From: Leptolyngbyaceae cyanobacterium
Lineage (GTDB): Bacteria > Cyanobacteriota > Cyanobacteriia > Cyanobacteriales > Aerosakkonemataceae
Direction: 5' to 3'
NCBI GenBank assembly: GCA_036703985.1
Contig: DATNQN010000021.1
Location: 1-64,000, forward strand
DNA length: 64,000 bases
Both the position numbers and the translations under genes were made by a program. Under the pieces are notes generated by a model. That model was not told the DNA's origin and ran no database searches. It worked only from the letters and a program-made list of their open reading frames with translations. Positions 1 to 9,316 of the stretch are shown here, piece by piece. Positions within the stretch are counted from its first letter, which is position 1, and each line of letters begins with the position of its first letter.

Positions 1-990
<990 letters not shown>

Positions 991-1043
991 CATTGATTGG
1001 TTTTTGTTGCTATGCAGTCTTCCCGGTTTTGACCACAAGCTTT

Positions 1044-1160
1044 CCTGGTGCTTTTGGCGCAGTGGAACCACTCCGACCCCATCCCGAACTCGGTTGTGAA
1101 ACGCTGCTGCGGCGAAGATACTCGGCGGGTCACTGCCCGGTACAATAGCTCGGTGCCAGG
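1044..1160 (+). rRNA. rrf: 5S ribosomal RNA
   Basis: A 117-base 5S gene begins 53 bases after 23S. Its ends CCTGGTGCT and the terminal CGGTGCCAGG pair as the helix I stem, and the conserved internal segments CCACTCCGACCCCATCCCGAACTCGG and CGGCGGGTCACTGCCCGG are present in order. The order 23S-5S without an intervening tRNA is normal for cyanobacterial rrn operons. Confidence 0.95.
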
Positions 1161-1180
1161 TTTCTTTTAACACACAAAAC

Positions 1181-1221
1181 CAAAAGCCCTCTTGAGATTG
1201 TGACAAGAGGGCTTTTGTGTT
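1181..1221 (+). terminator. rrn operon Rho-independent terminator
   Basis: A perfect 14-bp stem, CAAAAGCCCTCTTG (1181-1194) with CAAGAGGGCTTTTG (1204-1217) around a 9-base loop, followed by a T-rich run, sits 20 bases after the 5S end. It is a classic intrinsic terminator for the rRNA operon. Confidence 0.9.
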
Positions 1222-1256
1222 TTATAAACTCGAAAAGGAAAGATAACGGACAGCCT

Positions 1257-2240
1257 ATGGCTAATGTTGTTGCTGAAAACTTGAGCAAGGTCTATCCAGT
1301 TGCTGTCAAAGAATCTGGGTTAAAGGGGACTTTGCTGCATTTTCTGCGTCGCACTTATCGCTCAGTGAAGGCAGTCCAAAGTGTTTCGTTTCAAATCGAT
1401 CCTGGTGAAGTGGTAGGATTTTTAGGCCCAAACGGAGCAGGCAAAACTACTACGCTGAAAATGCTCACGGGATTAATTCATCCTTCCTCCGGTAAGGTGA
1501 AAGTAGCTGGTTATGTACCTTTCCGCCGAGAAGAAGGCTTTTTACAAAAGATTACCTTGGTAATGGGGCAAAAGCAACAACTGCTATGGGACTTACCAGC
1601 GTTAGATTCTCTAAAAGTAAATGCTGCTGTATATAATATTACCGATAAAGACTTCCGGTGGAGAGTAGGTGAATTAACTGAGTTATTGAGACTTGAGGGA
1701 AAGCTTACTCAACCTGTGCGTAAGCTTTCTTTAGGAGAGCGAATGAAAGCAGAGTTGCTGGCGGCACTTTTGCATCATCCCCAAGTACTTTTTTTAGATG
1801 AACCTACACTGGGACTTGATGTGAACGCGCAAGTGGCAGTGCGGGACTTTCTGCGGGAGTACAACCAGCGATACCAAGCTACAGTGCTTTTAACCAGTCA
1901 CTATATGGCGGATATTACCGCTCTTTGTCAGCGGGTTCTGCTAATTCACCAGGGACAACTAATCTACGATGGTAGTCTTGATAGGCTATTGGAACGGTTT
2001 GCACCTTATCGAGAGGTGAAAGTTGAGCTAGCCCAACCTTTGGCTGAAAATGTGCTGTTGCAATATGGAGAGTTGGAATCCATAGAGGGGCGGGAAGTGC
2101 GTTTTTTAGTGCAACGAGAAGCACTTACTCGTACTGTTGCCCGTATACTTGCTGAATTAGAAGTGCTAGATTTGACTGTTACTGACCCACCAGTAGAAGA
2201 GGTGATAGGCCGAGTATTTAGTGCAGGAGTAGCCTCATGA
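1257..2240 (+). CDS. ABC-2 type transporter ATP-binding protein
   Basis: This is the ATPase of an exporter, energising the two membrane subunits encoded next. It shows Walker A GPNGAGKT (residues 57-64), the ABC signature region LSLGERMKAEL (about 157), Walker B VLFLDEP followed by TLGLD, and a C-terminal accessory region after the nucleotide-binding domain. The ATG at 1257 was chosen because the in-frame GTG at 1200 lies inside the rrn terminator. The stop overlaps the next start as ATGA, so the three genes are probably one operon. The family resembles uncharacterised NatA/DrrA-like importers or exporters (COG4586 type); the substrate cannot be read from sequence. Confidence 0.9.
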   Translation: MANVVAENLSKVYPVAVKESGLKGTLLHFLRRTYRSVKAVQSVSFQIDPGEVVGFLGPNGAGKTTTLKMLTGLIHPSSGKVKVAGYVPFRREEGFLQKITLVMGQKQQLLWDLPALDSLKVNAAVYNITDKDFRWRVGELTELLRLEGKLTQPVRKLSLGERMKAELLAALLHHPQVLFLDEPTLGLDVNAQVAVRDFLREYNQRYQATVLLTSHYMADITALCQRVLLIHQGQLIYDGSLDRLLERFAPYREVKVELAQPLAENVLLQYGELESIEGREVRFLVQREALTRTVARILAELEVLDLTVTDPPVEEVIGRVFSAGVAS

Positions 2241-3025
2241 AAAGGGTTTTGAGGAAAGCGAGAGTGCTACTGTCTGTCTATTATGCTCACATGGTGGAGT
2301 ATCGAGCAGAACTGGTGCTTTGGGTTTTAGCTGGCTCTTTGCCAATAATACTGATGGGAATTTGGATGCAGGCAGCGCAAGGCGGTCAGTTCGGATTTAC
2401 ACCAGCGGAATTTGCACGCTACTTTTTGGCAGTTTTCTTTGTGCGACAGTTTTCTATAGTTTGGGTAATTTGGGAGTTTGAAAAAGAAGTAGTAGAAGGT
2501 AAACTTTCTTCTAAATTGCTACAACCGTTAGATCCGGTGTGGCATCACGTCGCATCTCATATTTCCGAACGCTTTGCTCGCTTGCCATTTGCCATATTGC
2601 TGTTTGTGTTATTTTTTATGCTATATCCCCAAGCTATATGGATACCGAGCCTGCAAGCGGTGTTGCTGTGCGTGCTAGCGTTGACGATCGCATTTGTGAT
2701 GCGGTTTTTGATCCAATATACTTTTGCGATGTTCGCTTTTTGGATTGAAAGGGCTGCTGCGATCGATGAATTGTGGTTTTTGATATACCTATTTTTATCT
2801 GGCGTAATTGCACCATTGGAAGTTTTCCCACCGCTAGTGCGAGAAATTGTACTTTGGACTCCGTTTCCCTACCTGATTTATTTTCCAGCCGCTTTGTTAG
2901 TCGGGCAAGAAGTGAATGTGGTAAAAGGATTTTTAGTAATGTTCGTTTGGAGTTTGTTATTTTTTATTTGTAATAGATGGTTGTGGCGTCGGGGACTTAA
3001 AAAGTATTCGGGAATGGGCGCATAG
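2237..3025 (+). CDS. ABC-2 family transporter permease (first subunit)
   Basis: A 262-residue integral membrane protein with about six hydrophobic segments (for example around residues 25-45, 55-75, 105-130, 138-160, 175-195 and 225-245). It overlaps the ATPase gene by four bases (ATGA), indicating translational coupling, and precedes a second permease of similar size. The pair plus ATPase matches the arrangement of the COG4586/4587/3694 exporters that contain ABC-2 (DUF990-type) membrane subunits. The substrate is unknown. Confidence 0.85.
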   Translation: MKRVLRKARVLLSVYYAHMVEYRAELVLWVLAGSLPIILMGIWMQAAQGGQFGFTPAEFARYFLAVFFVRQFSIVWVIWEFEKEVVEGKLSSKLLQPLDPVWHHVASHISERFARLPFAILLFVLFFMLYPQAIWIPSLQAVLLCVLALTIAFVMRFLIQYTFAMFAFWIERAAAIDELWFLIYLFLSGVIAPLEVFPPLVREIVLWTPFPYLIYFPAALLVGQEVNVVKGFLVMFVWSLLFFICNRWLWRRGLKKYSGMGA

Positions 3026-3050
3026 CAATTAAAAATCAAAAATTTCGGTA

Positions 3051-3833
3051 ATGAAGCGATATTTAAAAGTTTTATCACTATTTTGGAGTACTGCGATCGC
3101 AGCTGAGATGGAGTACCGCGTTAACTTTGTCTTATCAGCGCTAAGCAGTGTGGGAAACTTAATCGGCAGTTTGTTCAGCCTATTCTTGTTCTACCGTACT
3201 GGCTACACTTTCCGGGATTGGTCTTGGGAAGAAGCTTTAGTAGTACTGGGAATATTTACTTTATTACAAGGCTTTTCCAGCACTTTCCTCGCTCCCAATC
3301 TAAATCGGATCGTGCGGCACGTTCAAGAAGGTACTCTCGATTTTGTGTTGCTCAAACCCATCAGCAGCCAGTTTTGGCTTTCCGCACGCAGTATATCACC
3401 TTGGGAAATGCCGGATTTGTTATTTGGTTTACTGCTGATTGGATACGCAGGTACAAGGCTGGGTTTGAGTATTAACGATTACTTAGTTAGTATTGTACCT
3501 TTATGCTTTGGCTTCCTGATTTTGTACAGCTTGTGGTTTATGTTGGGAGCGACTAGCATCTGGTTCGTCAAAATATACAATGTTACCGAAGTACTCAGAG
3601 GTCTGCTAGAGGCAGGAAGATACCCAATGGTGGCTTATCCTGCTACTTATCGGTTCTTTTTTACTTTCGTCATTCCAGTAGCTTTTTTAACTACTGTACC
3701 AGCCGAAGCTATGTTAGGTCGAGGTGAAATTGGCTGGGTAATGGGTGCGGGATTGTTGTCAGTTATCCTGTTATTTGTTTCCGTGGGATTTTGGCGGTTT
3801 GCATTGCGTTTTTATACTAGTGCTTCTAGTTAA
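3051..3833 (+). CDS. ABC-2 family transporter permease (second subunit)
   Basis: A 260-residue membrane protein with about six hydrophobic spans, beginning 25 bases after the first permease. It shares the size and architecture of its neighbour (a charged N-terminal segment containing AAEMEYRVNF that parallels HMVEYRAELV in the first permease), which suggests the two permeases are paralogous halves of one heteromeric pore. Third gene of the exporter operon; no clear terminator follows. Confidence 0.85.
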   Translation: MKRYLKVLSLFWSTAIAAEMEYRVNFVLSALSSVGNLIGSLFSLFLFYRTGYTFRDWSWEEALVVLGIFTLLQGFSSTFLAPNLNRIVRHVQEGTLDFVLLKPISSQFWLSARSISPWEMPDLLFGLLLIGYAGTRLGLSINDYLVSIVPLCFGFLILYSLWFMLGATSIWFVKIYNVTEVLRGLLEAGRYPMVAYPATYRFFFTFVIPVAFLTTVPAEAMLGRGEIGWVMGAGLLSVILLFVSVGFWRFALRFYTSASS

Positions 3834-4326
3834 AGCCTAAATTTTGCACCCGCAACTTTCACGTAAAGAGTCGCTCCAAGCGTAGGGGTGAATCATCGAT
3901 CGAATATTAATTATAAATGCTCTTATAACTTTTATATTCTGGATTTTATAGTTGAAAATCAGTGACAGCACAAACAACGTTGCCTTGTTCATCGTACCCA
4001 AAGTATGTAGGATAAATGCCGTCACCCCAACCTGACGAAAATGCGATGACATCCTAAAAATCGTTAATTGACTAATTTTCTATAAATCTTGAAATTATCT
4101 TGCCAATTGTCTAATAGTTGATATAGGTTTTGCAATCATTCTAAGGTAGTGTTCCCAGTTATCTGGTAGGAAATCACAGCAGGAGTAGGGGTCAGTTCCC
4201 TCTTGCCTCCGGCCCCCTAACTCCTGTATTCATTGATAAAATCTCTGTAGAATAGCAGATAACTGCCCGAACTCTGGTCTGGGTTGCATACTTTGTTGAT
4301 TGGCCTTTAGCGGTAGAGGAAAGCTG
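3834..4326. other. Intergenic region upstream of dnaA
   Basis: About 490 bases without a supported gene. It contains an imperfect inverted repeat (AGGAGTAGGGG at 4181-4191 with CCCCCTAACTCCT at 4213-4225) about 100 bases before dnaA that could fold in the dnaA leader. No DnaA-box cluster is visible on this side of the gene. No convincing promoter could be assigned. Confidence 0.5.
4315..4320 (+). promoter_or_regulatory. Ribosome binding site deciding the dnaA start
   Basis: AGAGGA lies six bases before a GTG codon at 4327. This supports GTG as the dnaA start rather than the TTG at 4300. Confidence 0.65.
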
Positions 4327-5709
4327 GTGGAACTTGCCCTTGAGAGTCTCTGGAGTCAGGTACTGGAACGGTTACAGCTACAATTAAGCCGCCCCACTTT
4401 TGAGACTTGGATTAAAACCGCTACTGCCGAGCAACTGGAAAATAATTGTTTGGTAATTCGCACTCCCAATCCGTTTGCGCGGAATTGGCTTCAGAAATAC
4501 TATATTAAAACGATCGCAGATGTAGTTGAAGATATTTTGGGCCATCCAGTAGAAATTTACATCACGGTAGCGCAAGGTGATGAAGCTACCACCCATCGAG
4601 ATGGGGAGGCATCTTGGCCCATGCCAGTGGAAACTAATATACCAGAAACTAGCGATCGCCATCCACCCAGACCAACCACATTAAATTCCAAGCACGTTTT
4701 TTCCCGCTTTGTAGTTGGCTCAAATAATCGGATGGCTCATGCCGCTTCCCTAGCAGTGGCGGAATCTCCCGGACGAGAATTTAACCCCTTGTTTTTATGC
4801 GGTGGCGTTGGATTGGGAAAAACTCACTTAATGCAGGCAATCGGTCATTATCGCTTGGAAATTGCCCCTGATTCCAAAATATTCTATGTTTCCACCGAGC
4901 AATTTACCAACGATTTGATTGCGGCAATTCGCAAAGATAGCATCCAGAGTTTTCGGGAACATTACCGCGCCGCCGACGTGCTGTTGGTGGATGATATCCA
5001 ATTTATTGAAGGTAAGGAATATACCCAAGAGGAATTTTTCCACACTTTTAATACTTTACATGAGGCCGGCAAACAAGTGGTGTTGGCTTCCGATCGCCCA
5101 CCCAAACAAATTCCTCGTTTGCAAGAACGCCTGTGTTCTCGTTTCTCGATGGGGTTAATTGCCGATATCCAACCGCCAGATTTAGAAACTAGGATGGCAA
5201 TTCTGCAAAAAAAGGCAGAATACGAAAATATGCGCCTGCCTCGCAATGTAATCGAGTATATTGCAACTAATTACACTTCTAATATTCGAGAACTAGAAGG
5301 CGCTTTGATTCGCGCGGTTGCTTATATTTCGATTTCCGGACTACCGATGACGGTGGAAAATATCGCACCTGTTTTAAATCCACCGACAGAAAAAGTAGCA
5401 GCAACGCCGGATACGGTACTGATGGTAATTGCTGATGCTTTTAATGTTTCGATCGAGGATCTCAAGGGTAACTCTCGACGACGGGAAATCAGTCAAGCAA
5501 GACAAATCGGGATGTACCTGATGCGGTATCACACGGAATTGAGTTTGCCTAGAATTGGCGAGGAGTTTGGCGGCAAGGATCACACTACTGTTTTATATAG
5601 TTGTGAAAAAGTTGCCCAACTGCGAGATAGCGATCCGAATATGGCACAAAATTTACGACAGTTGAGCGATCGCATTAACTTGGCAAGTCGTTCTCAGAGT
5701 AATTCGTGA
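4327..5709 (+). CDS. dnaA: Chromosomal replication initiator protein DnaA
   Basis: DnaA binds boxes at the origin and opens the duplex. All four domains are visible: domain I (residues 1-80, beginning MELALESLW), a linker, the AAA+ domain with Walker A GGVGLGKT (159-167) and Walker [13 protein letters not shown], and domain IV with the signature [15 protein letters not shown]. The GTG start at 4327 gives 460 residues, has an AGAGGA ribosome site, and lines up with the N-terminus of filamentous cyanobacterial DnaA. DnaA boxes lie directly downstream, then dnaN, the ancestral dnaA-oriC-dnaN order. Confidence 0.97.
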   Translation: MELALESLWSQVLERLQLQLSRPTFETWIKTATAEQLENNCLVIRTPNPFARNWLQKYYIKTIADVVEDILGHPVEIYITVAQGDEATTHRDGEASWPMPVETNIPETSDRHPPRPTTLNSKHVFSRFVVGSNNRMAHAASLAVAESPGREFNPLFLCGGVGLGKTHLMQAIGHYRLEIAPDSKIFYVSTEQFTNDLIAAIRKDSIQSFREHYRAADVLLVDDIQFIEGKEYTQEEFFHTFNTLHEAGKQVVLASDRPPKQIPRLQERLCSRFSMGLIADIQPPDLETRMAILQKKAEYENMRLPRNVIEYIATNYTSNIRELEGALIRAVAYISISGLPMTVENIAPVLNPPTEKVAATPDTVLMVIADAFNVSIEDLKGNSRRREISQARQIGMYLMRYHTELSLPRIGEEFGGKDHTTVLYSCEKVAQLRDSDPNMAQNLRQLSDRINLASRSQSNS

Positions 5710-5794
5710 GTGGGTGAGTGGATGAGGAAGAAATGAGGAAATAGAGGGAAATTTTTTACTTCACACTTCAGACTTCATCCTTTTGCCTTTCCCT

Positions 5795-5968
5795 TGTGGA
5801 AAACCCTGTGGAAAATTTGTGGAAAAACTGGTGCTAACAGTGGAAAATTACGGAAGTATAAATACTTTGTGGAAAAAGTAACTATTTTTTCCCCAAGTTT
5901 TCCACAGGTAAAGATGAATGAAAAGCTTATAGAAAAAAGATTTGTCAACTTTTTCCACATTTTCCACA
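5795..5968. other. oriC: Putative chromosomal origin (oriC) with DnaA boxes
   Basis: Seven perfect copies of TTTTCCACA lie within 174 bases: bottom strand at 5795-5803, 5807-5815, 5818-5826 and 5868-5876; top strand at 5898-5906, 5951-5959 and 5960-5968, the last two abutting. An eighth, one-mismatch copy is at 5839-5847. The boxes face inward from both sides and the surrounding DNA (to 6164) is AT-rich, suitable for unwinding. Position between dnaA and dnaN strengthens the call. Confidence 0.85.
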
Positions 5969-6164
5969 GCTGATTTTTTTACTAAGGATAGGAGAAAATA
6001 CAGACTACAGATGTAAACAGGGGTATTACGAGTCGATTTGGTGTCGATCGCAAATCAAAAATCCAAAGACATATATAATACTGATGTACTACAATATGAT
6101 TCTAAGTTATGCTTGCCAGAGTAGTTACGTCAGTTAAACAACTGCCAGCAAGCAACAGAACTTC

Positions 6165-7346
6165 ATGAAATTCATTTGTGAGCAGAACGACCTGAGTACC
6201 AATCTCTCATTGGTGAGTCGTGCGGTTCCTTCTCGGCCAACACACCCTGTATTGGCTAACGTATTATTAACAGCAGATCCAGAAACACAACGGGTCAGCT
6301 TAACAGCGTTCGATCTGAGCTTGGGTATCCGAACTAGCTTTCCCGCACAAGTAGAAAGTAGTGGCGAGATCACCCTACCCGCTAAGCTACTCAACGATAT
6401 TGTTTCCCGTTTGCCTGGGGGTCAAATTACAGTTGACGATGAAGCGGGAGAATTCGTAGCTACTATCACCGCCACTTCCGGACGTTACCAAGTGCGGGGA
6501 ATGGGAGCAGAAGAATATCCAGAGTTACCTGCGATCGAAGATGATGGTCAAACATTTTATTTGCCACCGGATACCTTAATTGAAGGATTGCACGGAACAT
6601 TATTTGCCACTAGTGCAGACGAAACAAAGCAGGTTTTAACCGGCGTTCATCTGACTGGTAAGAAAGATAGTTTGGAATTTGCTTCTACCGACGGACATCG
6701 CTTGGCAATGGTAGAAACTCTTAATCAGCCGCCAGAAGACGATAGTAGAAATGATGAAGAGGAAGAGAGCGATTTTGAGCTAAAAGTAACTGTTCCCGCT
6801 AGAGCATTGCGAGAAGTCGAAAGAATTTTGGGAATGCGACAAGGACAAGGGACAGACCAACCAGTAGCGCCGGTGGCCTTGCGGTTCGATCGCTCTCAGG
6901 TAGTCTTGGAATGTGGCAACCAGCGTTTGACTACTCGCCTGCTAGAGGGACAGTATCCCGCTTACCGTAATTTACTACCCAATAAATTTATCCGGTCTAT
7001 GACGCTCGATCGCAAACAGTTCTTGAGTGCCTTAGAGCGCATTTCCGTTTTAACCGACCAAAAAAACAACACCGTCAAAGCCAGTCTCAACAGTGAAACT
7101 CAGAAACTTACCTTATCTATAGAAGCGAAAGATGTCGGTAGCGGACAAGAGTCCATTCCCATTCAACTATCCGGAGAAAGCATCGATATCGCTTTCAACG
7201 TCAAATACTTGATGGAAAGCCTCAAAAACTTAACTACCCAAGAAGTAGAAATCGATCTTAACGAAGTTTTAAGCCCTGTGGTGTTAAAACCGTTAGGAGG
7301 CCCGAAAGCTACCCACTTAATCATGCCCGTTCAGCTTCGTACTTAA
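6165..7346 (+). CDS. dnaN: DNA polymerase III subunit beta (sliding clamp)
   Basis: The beta clamp encircles DNA and tethers the replicative polymerase. The 393-residue product begins MKFICEQNDLSTNLSLVSRA and contains the three repeated clamp domains (about 1-125, 130-265 and 270-393), ending in the conserved VLKPLGGPKATHLIMPVQLR, whose MPVQLR tail is the usual clamp C-terminus. A small acidic insertion (DDSRNDEEEESD, about residue 190) lies in domain II. It follows oriC directly. Confidence 0.97.
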   Translation: MKFICEQNDLSTNLSLVSRAVPSRPTHPVLANVLLTADPETQRVSLTAFDLSLGIRTSFPAQVESSGEITLPAKLLNDIVSRLPGGQITVDDEAGEFVATITATSGRYQVRGMGAEEYPELPAIEDDGQTFYLPPDTLIEGLHGTLFATSADETKQVLTGVHLTGKKDSLEFASTDGHRLAMVETLNQPPEDDSRNDEEEESDFELKVTVPARALREVERILGMRQGQGTDQPVAPVALRFDRSQVVLECGNQRLTTRLLEGQYPAYRNLLPNKFIRSMTLDRKQFLSALERISVLTDQKNNTVKASLNSETQKLTLSIEAKDVGSGQESIPIQLSGESIDIAFNVKYLMESLKNLTTQEVEIDLNEVLSPVVLKPLGGPKATHLIMPVQLRT

Positions 7347-7480
7347 CCTCTAAGAGCAAAGGAAAGGGGGCAGGGAAGCAGGGGCAAGGGAAGCTCGACA
7401 AAGAGTGTATATTGTCAAAGAAAGCGCTCTAGTCCCTAGTCTCCGAATTTCCAGTCCCTAATTTCTATTCCTTGATACCC

Positions 7481-8047
7481 ATGCGTTCTCAAACGGTTGA
7501 AATTTTATCCTCACAAGAATTAAGGCGCACGGTCACCCGCATGACTTCTCAAGTGATCGAAAAAGCTCGCGACTTATCGAAACTAGCACTGATTGGAATT
7601 TATACCAAAGGCTTTCCCCTGGCCAAATTGATGGCGCGTCAAATAGAATTGCTCGAACAAGTGCAAGTCCCAGTAGGGGCACTAGATATTACTTTTTATC
7701 GAGACGATCTCGACCAGATTGGTTTGCGGACACCTGCTAAAACAGATATTTCATTCGATCTTTCTGGCAAAACAGTAGTACTTGTAGACGATGTAATTTA
7801 TAAAGGGAGAACCGTTCGCGCTGCACTAAACGCCGTGAGCGAGTATGGTAGACCAGAAGCAATTTGGTTAGCTGTATTGGTTGACCGAGGTCATCGAGAA
7901 TTACCGATTCATCCAGATTTTACTGGCAAACAACTGCCAACAGCAAAAGAAGAACAGGTGAAAGTTTATCTTCAGGATATGGATGGTCGAGATGCTGTAG
8001 AACTGTTGAAAAAGAATTCAGAAGTCAGAATTCAAGAGTCAGAATAG
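7481..8047 (+). CDS. pyrR: Bifunctional PyrR (pyrimidine operon regulator / uracil phosphoribosyltransferase)
   Basis: PyrR is a PRTase-fold protein that can convert uracil and PRPP to UMP and in some bacteria regulates pyr mRNA. The PRPP-binding loop [13 protein letters not shown] and the N-terminal HTH-free fold starting [17 protein letters not shown] are typical. The ATG at 7481 matches family starts; an in-frame TTG lies nine bases earlier. The last 11 codons and the stop are made of five heptameric repeats (8013-8047), giving a non-conserved tail [11 protein letters not shown]. No pyr genes are nearby. Confidence 0.93.
   Translation: MRSQTVEILSSQELRRTVTRMTSQVIEKARDLSKLALIGIYTKGFPLAKLMARQIELLEQVQVPVGALDITFYRDDLDQIGLRTPAKTDISFDLSGKTVVLVDDVIYKGRTVRAALNAVSEYGRPEAIWLAVLVDRGHRELPIHPDFTGKQLPTAKEEQVKVYLQDMDGRDAVELLKKNSEVRIQESE
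8013..8047 (+). repeat. Heptamer tandem repeat inside the 3' end of pyrR
   Basis: Five consecutive 7-mers, AGAATTC, AGAAGTC, AGAATTC, AAGAGTC and AGAATAG, cover the end of pyrR, with the stop codon inside the last unit. The same heptamer family occurs between genes at 20291 and 32159. Confidence 0.8.
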
Positions 8048-8164
8048 GGAAGAGAGAAAGGGAAAGGGAGAGAGAAAAGGGAGCAGAAAAGAGGGATAGG
8101 GAACACTGTAGAATAAGCCTAGTTTTCTTTCTCTTTTTCCCTTTTTATTCCCCCTCTTCCCTAA

Positions 8165-8199
8165 CCCCTAGTCCCTAGCCCCTAGTCCCTAGTTCCTAG
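8165..8199 (+). repeat. Heptamer tandem repeat (CCCTAGT family)
   Basis: Five near-identical 7-base units of the form CCCTAGT/C/TCCTAG lie just before the IPP isomerase gene. Seven-base short tandem repeats between genes are typical of filamentous cyanobacteria. Confidence 0.75.
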
Positions 8200-8203
8200 C
8201 TAT

Positions 8204-9232
8204 ATGACAGAAACTCAAACGCGCAAGGCAGATCATTTACGTATTTGTTTGGATGAAGACGTACAGTTTCACCAAACGACAACAGGATTAGAACGTTACA
8301 GGTTTACCCACTGTTGTTTGCCAGAATTAAATAGAGATCAAGTAGATATCAGTACAAATTTTTTAGGAAAAAAATTGGGTGCGCCGCTACTGATATCTTC
8401 CATGACTGGGGGAACTGAACTGGCAGGAAATATTAATTATCGTCTAGCAGAAGTAGCTCAACATTACAAAATTGCAATGGGTGTTGGTTCTCAGCGGGTA
8501 GCGGTGGAAAATCCCGAATTAGCAAAGACGTTTGCGGTGCGAAATCTAGCGCCGGATATTCTCTTATTTGCTAATTTAGGAGCAGTGCAACTAAACTACG
8601 AATACGGCTTAGAACAATGCTTGCGAGTAATTGATTTATTAGAAGCAGATGCCTTGATTTTACATTTGAATGTTTTACAAGAATGCGTGCAAACTAAAGG
8701 AGATACAAATTTTAAAGGTTTATTGGAAAAAATTGCTATGCTGTGCAAGAAGTTGCCAGTGCCGGTAATTGCCAAAGAAGTGGGTAACGGGATTTCGGCA
8801 GGGATGGCGCAGAAGTTAATTTATGCTGGAGTAGCTGCGATCGATGTAGCTGGTGCGGGTGGTACTTCTTGGGCAATGGTGGAGAGCGAACGGGCAAAAG
8901 ATGCGATGCAGCGACGTTTAGGGGCAACTTTTGCCGATTGGGGAATCCCAACTGCTGAGTGTATCGAAAGCATTCGCACGATTGCTCCCAGCGTGCCTTT
9001 AATTGCGTCTGGCGGACTGCGAAATGGCTTGGATGCGGCGAAAGCGATCGCGCTGGGAGCCGATATTGCTGGTATGGCATTGCCATTTTTACAAGCAGCG
9101 GCAAAATCAATAGATGCTTTGCACGCTTTAGTTAATGTGTTAATGGCTGAAATTACGACGGTTTTATTCTGCACGGGCAACGCTAATCTATCAGATCTGA
9201 AAGCTTCTGGAGCTTTGCACAAGCTAGGATAG
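8204..9232 (+). CDS. fni: Type 2 isopentenyl-diphosphate delta-isomerase
   Basis: This FMN-dependent enzyme interconverts isopentenyl and dimethylallyl diphosphate, the C5 units for carotenoids, phytol and quinones. The 342-residue TIM barrel shows ISSMTGGT early (about residue 65), the GVGSQR segment, the AKEVGNGIS strand and the glycine-rich phosphate-binding motifs AGAGGTSW and SGGLRNG. Cyanobacteria using the MEP pathway commonly carry this type. The ATG is followed by [16 protein letters not shown], typical of the family. Confidence 0.95.
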   Translation: MTETQTRKADHLRICLDEDVQFHQTTTGLERYRFTHCCLPELNRDQVDISTNFLGKKLGAPLLISSMTGGTELAGNINYRLAEVAQHYKIAMGVGSQRVAVENPELAKTFAVRNLAPDILLFANLGAVQLNYEYGLEQCLRVIDLLEADALILHLNVLQECVQTKGDTNFKGLLEKIAMLCKKLPVPVIAKEVGNGISAGMAQKLIYAGVAAIDVAGAGGTSWAMVESERAKDAMQRRLGATFADWGIPTAECIESIRTIAPSVPLIASGGLRNGLDAAKAIALGADIAGMALPFLQAAAKSIDALHALVNVLMAEITTVLFCTGNANLSDLKASGALHKLG

Positions 9233-9275
9233 TAGCGTTAAGAGTTAGGAGTTAGTGGGAAAAATCTCTTCCACT

Positions 9276-9309
9276 AACAAATAACCAATAACCAATAACA
9301 AATAACCAC
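9276..9309 (+). repeat. Heptamer tandem repeat (ATAACCA family)
   Basis: Alternating 7-mers ATAACCA and ATAACAA run up to the sppA start region. Confidence 0.7.
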
Positions 9310-9316
9310 TAAAAGT

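Noticed and set aside
8736-9222. Long minus-strand frames opposite fni
   Set aside because: They mirror a clear plus-strand enzyme gene and have low-complexity, unlikely translations.
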